Assembly: GCA_036272915.1 (NCBI GenBank) | Contig: DATAXV010000127.1 | Span: 1 to 38,608, forward strand | Reading direction: 5' to 3' | DNA from: DATAXV01 sp036272915 | Lineage (GTDB): Bacteria; Chloroflexota; Dormibacteria; Dormibacterales; Dormibacteraceae | Length of the DNA: 38,608 bases | In this document: positions 1 to 7,197 of the stretch, one piece after another | Layout of the letters: every line of letters starts with the position of its first letter | How positions within the stretch are numbered: position 1 is the stretch's first letter | Made by a program: the position numbers and the translations under genes | Notes under the pieces: generated by a model | What the model was told of the DNA's origin: nothing | Seen by the model: only the letters and a program-made list of their open reading frames with translations | Database searches by the model: none

Positions 1-159
1 GGTCTGGTGGGGGCACAGGTTGGGAAGGCCGTAGAAGCCGTCCTTGAGATGGAAGACGCCGATCTCGCGACGTCCGGCCCGGATCACCCGGTGGGTGCCG
101 ACCGGGAAGTCGTCGAGGTCCCCGACCACGAACTCCTCGACGGTCCGCTGGGCGCTCAC
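1..159 (-). CDS. Rieske [2Fe-2S] domain protein, N-terminal part (runs off window)
   Basis: The first 53 residues are visible, starting at a GTG whose last bases overlap the stop of the amidohydrolase gene (GTGA), so the two are translationally coupled. The visible part ends in LCPHQT, which is the first half (Cys-x-His) of a Rieske iron-sulfur motif; the second half lies outside the window. The preceding residues (GTHRVIRAGRREIGVFHLKDGFYGL) fit the beta-strand lead-in of Rieske ferredoxins. Family knowledge: such proteins pass electrons to oxygenases or are fused to them. Its place at the end of a catabolic operon suggests an electron-transfer or oxygenase role. Whether it is a small ferredoxin or a larger oxygenase subunit cannot be seen. 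Confidence 0.75.
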   Translation of the reverse strand, partial: MSAQRTVEEFVVGDLDDFPVGTHRVIRAGRREIGVFHLKDGFYGLPNLCPHQT

Positions 160-1319
160 GCCACCACCTCCGGGTCGAGGCGCCGGCCCTTGCTGTCGAT
201 CCGGAAGAGGCGGAGCGCGTTCTCGCCGAAGATCTTGCGCCTGACCTCCTCGGGGAAGGGCACCTGGAGGAGCTTGGTGGGATGGTCGAAGTCGTGGTGC
301 GGCCAGTCCGAGGCGAACACCGTCTGGTCCTCGCCCTTGTACAGGTCCACGAGCGTCACCAGCTCCCGCAGGTTCTCCGGCTCCTCGATCGGCTGTGTGG
401 CGTAGTAGAACCGCCGCAGGTAGTGGCTCGGCCGCTCGGTCAGGTAGGGCACCTCGCGCCGCTTCTCGAGATACTCCTTGTCCAGCCGGTTCATCACGAA
501 GGGGACCCAGCTGATCCCGGACTCGGTGACCGCGACGCGCAGGTTCGGGAAGCGCACGGGGACACCGGTCGTGATCATGTCGATCACGTTGGCCATGATC
601 GCGAAGGTGTGGGAGACGGTGTGGCGAGCGATGTCGGTGGCGAAGCCGTGGGTGTTGTGAGGGAAGACCGGGTGGACGACGGTGACGCTGTGGAGGAGGA
701 CGGGGAGCCCCGCCTCCTCGGCGGCGCCGTAGATGGGGTCGTAGCACTTGTGGCCCCAGAGCGGGTCGACCCCGGCGCAGGGCAGGTAGACGCCGACGAT
801 GCCGGGATGGCGGGCGTACTTGCGGATCTCGGCGGCCGCGTCCTCCGGCTCCTGGGGGCATGCGACCAGGCAGCCGAGCAGTCCCCGGCCGGGCCGGCAC
901 CACTGGTCGACGATCCAGGCGTTGTAGGCGCGGGCGATCGCCGCCGCGTATTCGGAGTGCGCCAGGACCGGGAGCTTGAGCAGGTTGTCGGGGAAGAGGA
1001 CGGCGATGTCGACGAAGATCGCGTCCAGCTCCCGCCGCATCTGCTCGGCGCTGAGGACGGTCCGGCCCTTCTCGTGGCTCGTCGGCCAGGCCGGCTGGTA
1101 GGTGGTCCCGCCCGGCGAGAAGTTGGGGATGTCGAGGTAGTTCTCGTGAGCGTCCTTGATGTTCTCCAGCGACACCCGCCAGGGCATGTCGCAGTAAGGG
1201 ATGAGATCCCTCGGCGTGTCGTGGACGTGGACGTCGGCGTCGACGATGAGGAGGTCCTCGAGCCGCGAGTTGCCGGTTCGCCGCCTGCTCTCGGTCTCGA
1301 CGTCGGTCATCTGCTTCAT
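156..1319 (-). CDS. Amidohydrolase family protein (Amidohydro_2, ACMSD-like)
   Basis: 387 residues, usual for the amidohydrolase_2 group that includes aminocarboxymuconate-semialdehyde decarboxylase and resorcylate decarboxylases. Visible metal-site motifs are DADVHVHD near residue 27 (the HxH pair), LLHS near residue 210, and the late aspartate in FASDWPHHDFDHP near residue 340. These enzymes act in the cytoplasm on aromatic-derived or lactone/carboxylate substrates with a divalent metal. It overlaps its upstream neighbour (DUF4432) by ATGA and its downstream neighbour (Rieske) by GTGA, so it is the fourth gene of a tightly coupled operon. The specific substrate cannot be told from sequence; decarboxylase or hydrolase are both possible. 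Confidence 0.9.
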   Translation of the reverse strand: MKQMTDVETESRRRTGNSRLEDLLIVDADVHVHDTPRDLIPYCDMPWRVSLENIKDAHENYLDIPNFSPGGTTYQPAWPTSHEKGRTVLSAEQMRRELDAIFVDIAVLFPDNLLKLPVLAHSEYAAAIARAYNAWIVDQWCRPGRGLLGCLVACPQEPEDAAAEIRKYARHPGIVGVYLPCAGVDPLWGHKCYDPIYGAAEEAGLPVLLHSVTVVHPVFPHNTHGFATDIARHTVSHTFAIMANVIDMITTGVPVRFPNLRVAVTESGISWVPFVMNRLDKEYLEKRREVPYLTERPSHYLRRFYYATQPIEEPENLRELVTLVDLYKGEDQTVFASDWPHHDFDHPTKLLQVPFPEEVRRKIFGENALRLFRIDSKGRRLDPEVVA

Positions 1320-2383
1320 TCCCCCTGGGAGATCACGCGGAAGGTGGTGGTGTACGTTCGCGACTGCCCGTGCTCGAGCCAGATCAGGCTCCCCTCGTCA
1401 CGCGCCCGCCGCTCGCCCTCGACGTGGTTGGTGCAGGGCTCGAGGCCGACCGCGTAGGCGCCCTCCCGGAGGTGCATCCACTGGAAGAAGTAGGGGAACT
1501 GGCGCTGGTCGATCTCCAGCTCGAAGGCGAGGCCGAGGCCGTCGTTGACCAGCCGCGGCCGCACCTTGCCGTCGGGGTCCGCGCGGAGCTCGTGCTCGTA
1601 GACCTGCTCGTACATGGCCGCCTGCGGGCCGGGCAGGACCAGGTGCGACACGCCCTGATGGGCGACGCTGTCCGACTGCCACAACGTGCGCTCGATCGGC
1701 GCCTCGAAGCGGGTGCCCTTGTCCAGCAGCGGCCAGCCCACGTTGATGTGGTAGAGGAACATGTGCGGTGTCGGGTCGTGCCCGGCGTTGACCACGGTGT
1801 CGGTGATGCGGAACTCGCTGCCGGCGAGGTCGGCCTCGATGCGCCGGGTCATCCGCAGATGCTCGGCGAAGATCGCCGCCTGGCGGACCTCGCCCTCGGC
1901 CCAGAGCACGCAGCGCTGGCCATCCCAGCGCTCGCCGTAGCCGTGGAGGCGGGCGGGGATGTTGGCGACGCGGCCGTGCTGCCCCTGCCGGACCGTCGGC
2001 CGCTCGTAGTAGCGGTATTCGGAGGCGTCGACCTCGATCGGCTCCAGGGCGTGGTCCAGCCCCGCCGTCACCATCAGCCCGGAGAAGCTGCGCAGCCATG
2101 CCAGACCCTGCTCGTCGGCCTCCTCGTGGAATCCGGGATGCCGGTAGCCGGTCGCCGAGTGCCAGCCGATGCCGATGCCGCGGAACTCGGCGGCGCCGAC
2201 GTCCATGGCCCGGTCGACCAGCACCTCGAAGCGGAGGCCGGCGGCGGTGTGGAACTCGAGCACGCGGATGCCGCGCTCGCTCCCGTCCTCTAGCACCACG
2301 CTGCGCACCCCGCCCGCCGCCGACAGGTCGCCGGCGACCCGGGACAGCGACCGGGAGTCGTGCTCCTTGCCGTGAATCCTCAT
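1316..2383 (-). CDS. DUF4432 family protein (aldose-1-epimerase-like fold)
   Basis: 355 residues. Features typical of DUF4432 are LVDRAMDVGAAEFRGIGIGW near residue 55, the GLDHAL-type segment, the conserved HGYGERW near residue 145, and the HINVGWPLL segment near residue 210, followed by GLEPCTNHVEG near the C-terminus. The family belongs to the galactose-mutarotase beta-sandwich superfamily, so a sugar or sugar-acid epimerase/mutarotase role is likely but unproved. The ATG overlaps the stop of the SDR gene by four bases (ATGA) and its own stop overlaps the amidohydrolase start in the same way. Context suggests breakdown of a carbohydrate-like or cyclic substrate together with the SDR dehydrogenase. 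Confidence 0.88.
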   Translation of the reverse strand: MRIHGKEHDSRSLSRVAGDLSAAGGVRSVVLEDGSERGIRVLEFHTAAGLRFEVLVDRAMDVGAAEFRGIGIGWHSATGYRHPGFHEEADEQGLAWLRSFSGLMVTAGLDHALEPIEVDASEYRYYERPTVRQGQHGRVANIPARLHGYGERWDGQRCVLWAEGEVRQAAIFAEHLRMTRRIEADLAGSEFRITDTVVNAGHDPTPHMFLYHINVGWPLLDKGTRFEAPIERTLWQSDSVAHQGVSHLVLPGPQAAMYEQVYEHELRADPDGKVRPRLVNDGLGLAFELEIDQRQFPYFFQWMHLREGAYAVGLEPCTNHVEGERRARDEGSLIWLEHGQSRTYTTTFRVISQGE

Positions 2384-3117
2384 GACATGTACCAGCCTCC
2401 GTTGACTTCGATGGTCTGACCGGTCACGAATGACGCGTCCTCGCCGAGCAGGAACGCCACCACGGCCGCCAGCTCCTCCACCCTCCCCCTCCGCTTGAGC
2501 GACTGGTGCTCGATGACGTAGGTGCCGTAGTCGGGGTCGGGATTGACCGACTCGGCCGCGGTCGGGAAGGCGCCCGGCGAGACCGAGTTGACGCGAATCT
2601 CGTACGGACCCAATTCACGGGCCAGGGCTCGCGTCATGCCCACGGCCGCGGCCTTGGTGGTGACGTAGGAGGCGAGGTTGGACCAGCCTCCGTGCTGCGT
2701 CATGGACGAGATGTTGACGATGGCGCCCGGTCGCCGTGACGCGACCCATCGCCGGGCCGCGCACTGGGCGGCGACGAAATAGGCGACCTGGTTTACGCGG
2801 ACGACGTCCTCGAACTCCTCGGGCGGGATCTCGAGGAACGGCCGGCTGGGGTAGATGCCGGCGTTGTTGACCAGCGCGGTGAGGGGGCCCAGCAGCTGCT
2901 CGGCGGCCGCGAAGGATGCCTCGATCGCCTTCCGGTCGCGGAGATCGACGGTGAGCTCGACCGCCTCTCCCCCCTGCGCCGCGATCAGCCGGCCGGTCTC
3001 GGCCAGCGAGGAGGCGTCGACGTCCAGCAGGGCCACGCGGTCGCCCGCCGAGGCCAGGCGCAGCGCGATGGCCCTGCCCAGGCCTCCCCCGGCGCCGGTC
3101 ACGATGGCAACGCCCAT
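2380..3117 (-). CDS. SDR family oxidoreductase
   Basis: 245 residues, a classical short-chain dehydrogenase. The Rossmann nucleotide-binding motif TGAGGGLG is at residues 8-15, LLDVD after beta-2 suggests NAD(H) preference (Asp at the strand end), NNAG is near residue 85, and the catalytic set is Ser in NISS, Tyr-x-x-x-Lys in YVTTK near residue 151. The C-terminal FVTGQTIEVNGGW is standard for the family. It is second in the operon, 20 bases after the GntR regulator, and overlaps the DUF4432 gene. In this setting it probably oxidises a hydroxyl of the same substrate handled by the epimerase-like and amidohydrolase proteins. Confidence 0.93.
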   Translation of the reverse strand: MGVAIVTGAGGGLGRAIALRLASAGDRVALLDVDASSLAETGRLIAAQGGEAVELTVDLRDRKAIEASFAAAEQLLGPLTALVNNAGIYPSRPFLEIPPEEFEDVVRVNQVAYFVAAQCAARRWVASRRPGAIVNISSMTQHGGWSNLASYVTTKAAAVGMTRALARELGPYEIRVNSVSPGAFPTAAESVNPDPDYGTYVIEHQSLKRRGRVEELAAVVAFLLGEDASFVTGQTIEVNGGWYMS

Positions 3118-3137
3118 CAGCTCCTCCTCAACTCGTC

Positions 3138-3833
3138 TCAGGTCTCGGTCGGCACGGTCCGGTCGACGTGCTCGTTCATCAGTCTCACCGCCCGCTCACC
3201 CTCGCCCTGTTCCAGGGCGGCCAGGATCGCCTCGTGCTCGCGGTGGAACTCGCGCCGGTCGCCCGCGGCGAGGCCGGCCTCCGACCAGGCCTCCGCCCAG
3301 AGGCGGTGCACGGTCGCCTGGACCCGGATCAGGAGCGGGTTCCCGGCCACCCGGGCCAGCGCCGCCTCGAAGCGCATGTCCATGGTCGTGTCGGCGCGCC
3401 TGGAACCGGCCAGCTCCGCCCCCGTCTGCCCGAGCAGCTCGCGGAGAGGCTCGAGGTCGAGGTCGCCGCGCCGCGCCGCCAGCTCGACGGCCTTGGCGTC
3501 GAGGGCGGCGCGCAGCTCGCTCAGCCACTGCAGGAACTCGGCGTCGACGGCCATCCCCGCCCGCAGCCGGGTAGGCGACAGGGTGCCCTCCGGATCGACG
3601 ACGAAGCAGCCCGCGTTGCGCCTGATCTCGACGCGCCCCATCGCCTCCAGGGTGCGCAGCGCCTCGCGGACCGACACCCGGCTGACCTGGAGCTGCTCGG
3701 CCAGCTCCCGCTCGGAGCCGATCCGGTCGCCCACGCGCAGGCTGCCGACCAGGCGCTCGAGCTGGCCCAGCACCTCTCGGTACACGTCCACCTGCCGGAT
3801 CGGCCGGATGCGGAACGGTTCTCTGCCGCTCAT
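3138..3833 (-). CDS. GntR/FadR-family transcriptional regulator (FCD domain)
   Basis: 231 residues. The N-terminal winged helix is at about 14-80, with the recognition-helix segment VSRVSVREALRTLEAMG, then an all-helical FCD ligand domain. Metal/ligand positions typical of FCD are visible as Asp/His in DMRFEAAL and HREHEAIL and NEHVDR near the end. FCD regulators sense carboxylic-acid metabolites and usually repress the operon they head. It is the first gene of the SDR-DUF4432-amidohydrolase-Rieske operon and a FadR-like site lies within its promoter, so it most likely represses itself and the whole operon. The ATG at 3833 is chosen because the promoter lies just upstream. Confidence 0.93.
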   Translation of the reverse strand: MSGREPFRIRPIRQVDVYREVLGQLERLVGSLRVGDRIGSERELAEQLQVSRVSVREALRTLEAMGRVEIRRNAGCFVVDPEGTLSPTRLRAGMAVDAEFLQWLSELRAALDAKAVELAARRGDLDLEPLRELLGQTGAELAGSRRADTTMDMRFEAALARVAGNPLLIRVQATVHRLWAEAWSEAGLAAGDRREFHREHEAILAALEQGEGERAVRLMNEHVDRTVPTET

Positions 3834-3845
3834 CCCTCACGGACT

Positions 3846-3874
3846 AATGTAGGTGGACTGACCAATTCCGGCAA
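3846..3874 (-). promoter_or_regulatory. Promoter with FadR-like operator in the spacer
   Basis: On the minus strand a -35-like TTGCCG (3869-3874) and a -10-like TACATT (3846-3851) are separated by exactly 17 bases. The spacer contains TGGTCAGTCCA (3854-3864), one base away from the TGGTnnnACCA consensus of FadR-type GntR regulators. Expected transcription would begin only about five bases before the ATG. Binding there would block the polymerase, giving autorepression of the operon. Promoter boxes are inferred by eye. Confidence 0.55.
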
Positions 3875-3905
3875 TCCCGGAGGAGGCAGGTGAAGAAGAG
3901 GAGGA

Positions 3906-3930
3906 AGGCCGGCGCGCGGTGCGCCGGCCT
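3906..3930 (-). terminator. Hairpin terminator for the beta-propeller gene
   Basis: A perfect 10-bp stem (3906-3915 with 3921-3930) closes a 5-base loop. It is followed on the minus strand by a pyrimidine-rich TTCCTCCTCTTCTTC tract. It lies about 70 bases after the stop of the gene ending at 4002 and just upstream of the GntR promoter, so it insulates the two operons. The tract is not a pure U-run, so efficiency is uncertain. Confidence 0.6.
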
Positions 3931-4001
3931 CCCGAGGGGAGTCAGTCGGATCGCCGCCGAGGCGCCGGACCACTCGGGCGCCGGCCCGTAGGCGAAAAGG
4001 T

Positions 4002-5243
4002 TCAGGGGGTCACGGTCCAGACCCGGTTCGAGGTGCCGTCGTAGCTGGGGAAGACCAATGTCCCGCCGGCCCCCTCGGAGAGCACTCCGGCCCCGATCGC
4101 GGCCGCCGGAAGCGGGTAGGTCGTGATCTGGCCCGAGGCGTCGATCCGACCCAGGATCGATCCGGTCGACTTGAGGGGCAGGTCGGGGTTGTCGTGGGTG
4201 TTCGCCGTGAACCAGACCGCGCCGTCGGAACCGACGGTGAGGCCGTCCACGGTGACGGCGGCGCTCTGACCAGGGATCGAGTACTCCTGGATCGAGCCGG
4301 AAGGCGTGATCCGGCCGATCCCGTGCTGCTCCGAGAACCAGATCGACCCGTCGGCGGTGGCGGCGACGTAGTAGGGGTCGGCGTTCGTCGTCGGCAGCGG
4401 GAACTCGGTCAGGTCTCCACCCGGCGTCATGCGTCCGATGCGGTCGCCGCCGGCCGCCGAGGACTGGCTCTCCGCGAACCAGACGTCGCCCCCGGAGACG
4501 GTGATCCCGGCCGGGCAGACCTCACCGCACTGGACCCCGCCCCGGTCGGGCAGCGGAAACTCGGTGACCGCACCGGAGGTGGTGATCCGGCCGATCTTGT
4601 TGCCGCTCATCTCGGTGAACCAGAGGGCACCGTCAGGTCCGGTGACGATGTCGGTGGCGGACTCCTGCGGCGTGGGCAGCGGGAAGGAGGTGACCGACCC
4701 CTGGAGGGTCATACGCCCGATGGAGCCCTGGGGCCCGGTGAACCAGATGGCCCCGTCGGGCCCGAGCGTGATCCAGACCACGTCGGGAACGGTGTAGTAG
4801 GTGATCTGGCCGCCGGGCGCCATCCGGCCGATCCTGTCGCCGGCGCCGAACCAGACCGACCCGTCGGGCGCGACGACCATGTTCCCCGCGGCGCCGCCGG
4901 TCAGAACGACGCTCGAATACGTCGGCGCCGCCGCCCGGGGCGTCGGGGTGGCCGTCGGCACCGGCGTCGGGGTCGCGCTCGGCGCCGGCGTCGGCGTTGG
5001 CCGGGCGGTCGGCACCGGACGTGCCGGCGGCACCGGGTGGGGACGGTGGGCGGCGAGCAAGACGCCGCCGCCGACCCCGAGGAGGGCGATCGCCGCGGCG
5101 GCGACCAGGACGACCATCAGCCGGCGATGGGAACGCGGGCGGGCTACCCGCCGGGCGACGCGCTCGGGGAAGTCGGCGGCCATGGGCGCGCGGTCCAGCC
5201 GCTTCTGGAAGGCGGCGCGGATGTCGGTGCGTAGGTCAGACAT
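4002..5243 (-). CDS. Membrane-anchored Vgb-like beta-propeller protein with Thr-Pro stalk
   Basis: 413 residues in four parts: a basic cytoplasmic N-terminus (1-42), one membrane helix (about 43-65), a Pro/Thr/Ala stalk (about 70-105), and a propeller (about 110-413) built of streptogramin-lyase-like blades such as GPDGALWFTE followed by NKIGRITTSGAVTEFPLP. The propeller would lie outside the membrane. The start overlaps the end of the ECF sigma-factor gene by 8 bases, the arrangement usual for sigma/anti-sigma pairs. However, the N-terminus has no HxxxCxxC zinc anti-sigma motif. I infer either a non-canonical anti-sigma/sensor or simply an exported protein co-expressed with the sigma factor. 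Virginiamycin lyase activity is not implied; the blades are a structural match only. Confidence 0.85.
   Translation of the reverse strand: MSDLRTDIRAAFQKRLDRAPMAADFPERVARRVARPRSHRRLMVVLVAAAAIALLGVGGGVLLAAHRPHPVPPARPVPTARPTPTPAPSATPTPVPTATPTPRAAAPTYSSVVLTGGAAGNMVVAPDGSVWFGAGDRIGRMAPGGQITYYTVPDVVWITLGPDGAIWFTGPQGSIGRMTLQGSVTSFPLPTPQESATDIVTGPDGALWFTEMSGNKIGRITTSGAVTEFPLPDRGGVQCGEVCPAGITVSGGDVWFAESQSSAAGGDRIGRMTPGGDLTEFPLPTTNADPYYVAATADGSIWFSEQHGIGRITPSGSIQEYSIPGQSAAVTVDGLTVGSDGAVWFTANTHDNPDLPLKSTGSILGRIDASGQITTYPLPAAAIGAGVLSEGAGGTLVFPSYDGTSNRVWTVTP
4940..5035 (-). repeat. Low-complexity stalk-coding repeat (Thr-Pro/Ala-Pro)
   Basis: An imperfect GGCGTCGG-type short repeat encodes the Pro/Thr/Ala-rich spacer between the membrane helix and the propeller. 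The same kind of repeat recurs in the unrelated gene at 20435-21196. Such tracts are prone to slippage. Confidence 0.6.
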
Positions 5244-5736
5244 CGGCGAACACCTCCTGCGGATCCAGCCCCGGGCGCAGCTTGTGGGTGGCGCGGACGA
5301 TGCGAGAGCGAGCGGCCGTCATCGACACCCCCATCACCCGGCCCACCTCCTCGTAGGTCAGATCGCGGTAGAAGTGGAGATAGAGGGCGAGGCGGTCATC
5401 GGGGGCGAGACGGTCGAGCGCGCGCTGGAGATCGACGGCGGCCTCGATCCCGACCTCGCCGCGGGCCTCGCGGGAACTGAGGTCGGGGAAGCGGAGCACG
5501 GAGCGCCACCGGCCGCGCCGGAGGCTCCGGCACTGGTTGGCGACGATGGACAGGAACCAGCTCTCCAGCGCCGACCGGTCGCGGAGCGTGCCGAGCTTGC
5601 GCCAGGCCTTCACCGCGGCCTCCTGGACCGCGTCCTCGGCCAGGCCCTGATCGCCGACCATGGCGACGGCGAGGCGGTACGCGGGCCTCAGGAGAGGTTG
5701 CAGAACGGACTGGAACTCGTCCGCCTCGGTGGTCAT
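5236..5736 (-). CDS. RNA polymerase ECF sigma factor (sigma-70 family)
   Basis: 166 residues from ATG 5736; a TTG at 5775 would add 13 non-conserved residues. Region 2 is clear: LRPAYRLAVAMVGDQGLAEDAVQEAAVKAWRKL, with the DAVQE core, followed by WFLSIVANQCRS. Region 4 is the C-terminal helix-turn-helix LYLHFYRDLTYEEVGRVMGVSMTAARSRI. No SnoaL-like or other C-terminal extension is present, so this is a compact ECF factor that directs polymerase to alternative promoters. It overlaps the membrane propeller gene by 8 bases, so the two are co-translated and the downstream protein is the natural candidate regulator. No GGAAC-type autoregulated ECF promoter is obvious upstream. Confidence 0.92.
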   Translation of the reverse strand: MTTEADEFQSVLQPLLRPAYRLAVAMVGDQGLAEDAVQEAAVKAWRKLGTLRDRSALESWFLSIVANQCRSLRRGRWRSVLRFPDLSSREARGEVGIEAAVDLQRALDRLAPDDRLALYLHFYRDLTYEEVGRVMGVSMTAARSRIVRATHKLRPGLDPQEVFADV

Positions 5737-5804
5737 TAATCGTTTAGACGCGGGCGCCGGCTTGCTCTGTCGCAACAGAAATCACCGAACGGCCGGAGAG
5801 GATC

Positions 5805-6263
5805 TCAGCGAGCCTGGCGGCGGCGACGGCGGCGCTCGCGCTCGGCGGCGGCGATGGCGTCCTGCCAGCTGCCGAAGCGACCGGAGTAGGTGCGCCGCGA
5901 GGCGTGCTCCTGGGTCGCCCGCTCCCACTCGCCGGAGCGGGGCCAGCGGCCCTGGCGGTCGTGGTGGGAGATCAGCGGCGAGAGCAGGTCCAGGTCACGC
6001 CGCTCGAAGTCGGGCTGCGCCTGGAGCGGCCGCTTCCGCTGAAGGTCGTCCAGGGTGAGCTGGGCGGCGGTGCCCCAGAGCTCCCACCAGCCCCATCGCC
6101 GGCGGATGTGGCGGGAGCAGGGCTGCAGACCGGTGGCATCCCACTCCTGCTGCGTCGGCAGCCTCCCGTGCTCGCGGTACCAGCCTCGGAGGATGGCGGC
6201 GGCCTCGGACCGGCTCATGTTCCACCGGCGCGGCCGCTTCACCGACGCACCCTCGTCCGTCAT
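5805..6263 (-). CDS. Homing-endonuclease-associated repeat (HNH_repeat) DNA-binding protein
   Basis: 152 residues. Two copies of the homing-endonuclease-associated repeat are visible: GRLPTQQEWDATGLQPCSRHIRRRWG at about 33-58 and GRWPRSGEWERATQEHASRRTYSGRFGSWQDAI at about 106-138. Each has the pattern Pro-x3-Asp/Glu-Trp ... Ser/Arg ... Arg-Arg/Phe-Gly. The repeats are small DNA-binding helical units normally linked to HNH or LAGLIDADG nucleases, but no nuclease motif is present here, and the C-terminus is a run of arginines. It may act as a stand-alone DNA-binding regulator. It lies 68 bases upstream of the sigma-factor gene on the same strand. ATG 6263 is used; ATG at residue 16 is an alternative. 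Confidence 0.75.
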   Translation of the reverse strand: MTDEGASVKRPRRWNMSRSEAAAILRGWYREHGRLPTQQEWDATGLQPCSRHIRRRWGWWELWGTAAQLTLDDLQRKRPLQAQPDFERRDLDLLSPLISHHDRQGRWPRSGEWERATQEHASRRTYSGRFGSWQDAIAAAERERRRRRRQAR

Positions 6264-6317
6264 GGCATGCCTTAACGCTCACCATGCCACGTCGGAAGCC
6301 GAACGGACGACCCACTT

Positions 6318-7130
6318 TCACATAAGAGTGTCCCGACCGAGGATCTCCGCCTCCTCGACGTCGGTGATGAACATGTGTCCGGGGGCGTGCGTGATGGCCA
6401 GCGGAGGCCGCACGGTCATGATCACCGACTGCGGCGTGACGCCACAGGCCCAGAACACCGGGACCTCGTCGAGGCCGATCGTGATCGGGTCGCCGAAGTC
6501 CGGGTGGGCGATGTCGGTGATGCCGATCCGCTCCGGCTCGCCGATCTGGACCGGGGCGCCGTGGGCCAGGGGCAGCTCGGCGGTGACGCGCTCGGCCAGC
6601 TCGACCTGATCCCGGGGCATGGGGCGCATCGAGACCACCATCGGACCGTGGAACCGGCCCCGCTCGGCGCACGGCGTCGAGGTGATGTACATGGCGACGT
6701 TGCGCCCCTCCTCGATGTGCCGGAGGCGGACGCCGGCCTCGAGCAGCCGGCTCTCGGCGGTGAAGCTGCAGCCGAGGAGGAAGGCGACCATGTCGTCGGT
6801 CCAGAGATCGGAGATGTCGACCGCCTCGTCGGTCACCCGGCCCTCGCGGTAGACGCGGTAGCGGGGGACGTCGGTCCGGAGATCGGCGCCCGGTGCGGTC
6901 CGGTGCGGGACCGGATCCCCGGGCGCCGTCACCTCGACCAGCGGCAGGGGTCGGGGGTTGGCCAGGCAGAACTCCTTGAACTCCGCCGCCGCCTCGCCGG
7001 GAAGGATGGCCAGGTTGGCCTGGAGGTGACCCAGGCACAGCCCGCTGGTCGGCGCCTGCCACGACCCCTCCCGGATCAGCCGGCGGACCGTGGCGGGCGA
7101 GGCATGACGCAGGTCGCTGGTCGTGTCCAT
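6318..7130 (-). CDS. Putative hydro-lyase, DUF1445 / D-glutamate cyclase-like family
   Basis: 270 residues, the usual length for UPF0317/DUF1445 proteins. Family hallmarks are HLQANLAILP near residue 35, FLLGCSFTAE near residue 116, the central MYITSTPC and GPMVVSMRPM segments, and the C-terminal PVFWACGVTPQ and APGHMFITD. Members are cytoplasmic and are proposed to act as hydro-lyases or D-glutamate cyclases on small carboxylates. A TAGCCT -10-like box ends 8 bases before the ATG, so the mRNA may be leaderless even though an AGAGGAG sits directly against the start codon. It is divergent from aroA, with 67 bases between their starts. Confidence 0.9.
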   Translation of the reverse strand: MDTTSDLRHASPATVRRLIREGSWQAPTSGLCLGHLQANLAILPGEAAAEFKEFCLANPRPLPLVEVTAPGDPVPHRTAPGADLRTDVPRYRVYREGRVTDEAVDISDLWTDDMVAFLLGCSFTAESRLLEAGVRLRHIEEGRNVAMYITSTPCAERGRFHGPMVVSMRPMPRDQVELAERVTAELPLAHGAPVQIGEPERIGITDIAHPDFGDPITIGLDEVPVFWACGVTPQSVIMTVRPPLAITHAPGHMFITDVEEAEILGRDTLM

Positions 7131-7138
7131 CTCCTCTG

Positions 7139-7144
7139 AGGCTA
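7139..7144 (-). promoter_or_regulatory. -10 box (TAGCCT) of the DUF1445 gene
   Basis: TAGCCT on the minus strand lies 8 bases before the ATG at 7130, placing the predicted transcript start at or beside the start codon. Confidence 0.4.
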
Positions 7145-7197
7145 CCGGGGCGTTCCCGTCCCCGCCTCGACAACGATGGACGTGTCAACCTTTGATC

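Noticed and set aside
4002..5243. Virginiamycin B lyase (antibiotic resistance) call
   Set aside because: Only the propeller blades match. The membrane anchor and stalk, and the link to a sigma factor, argue against a soluble streptogramin lyase.
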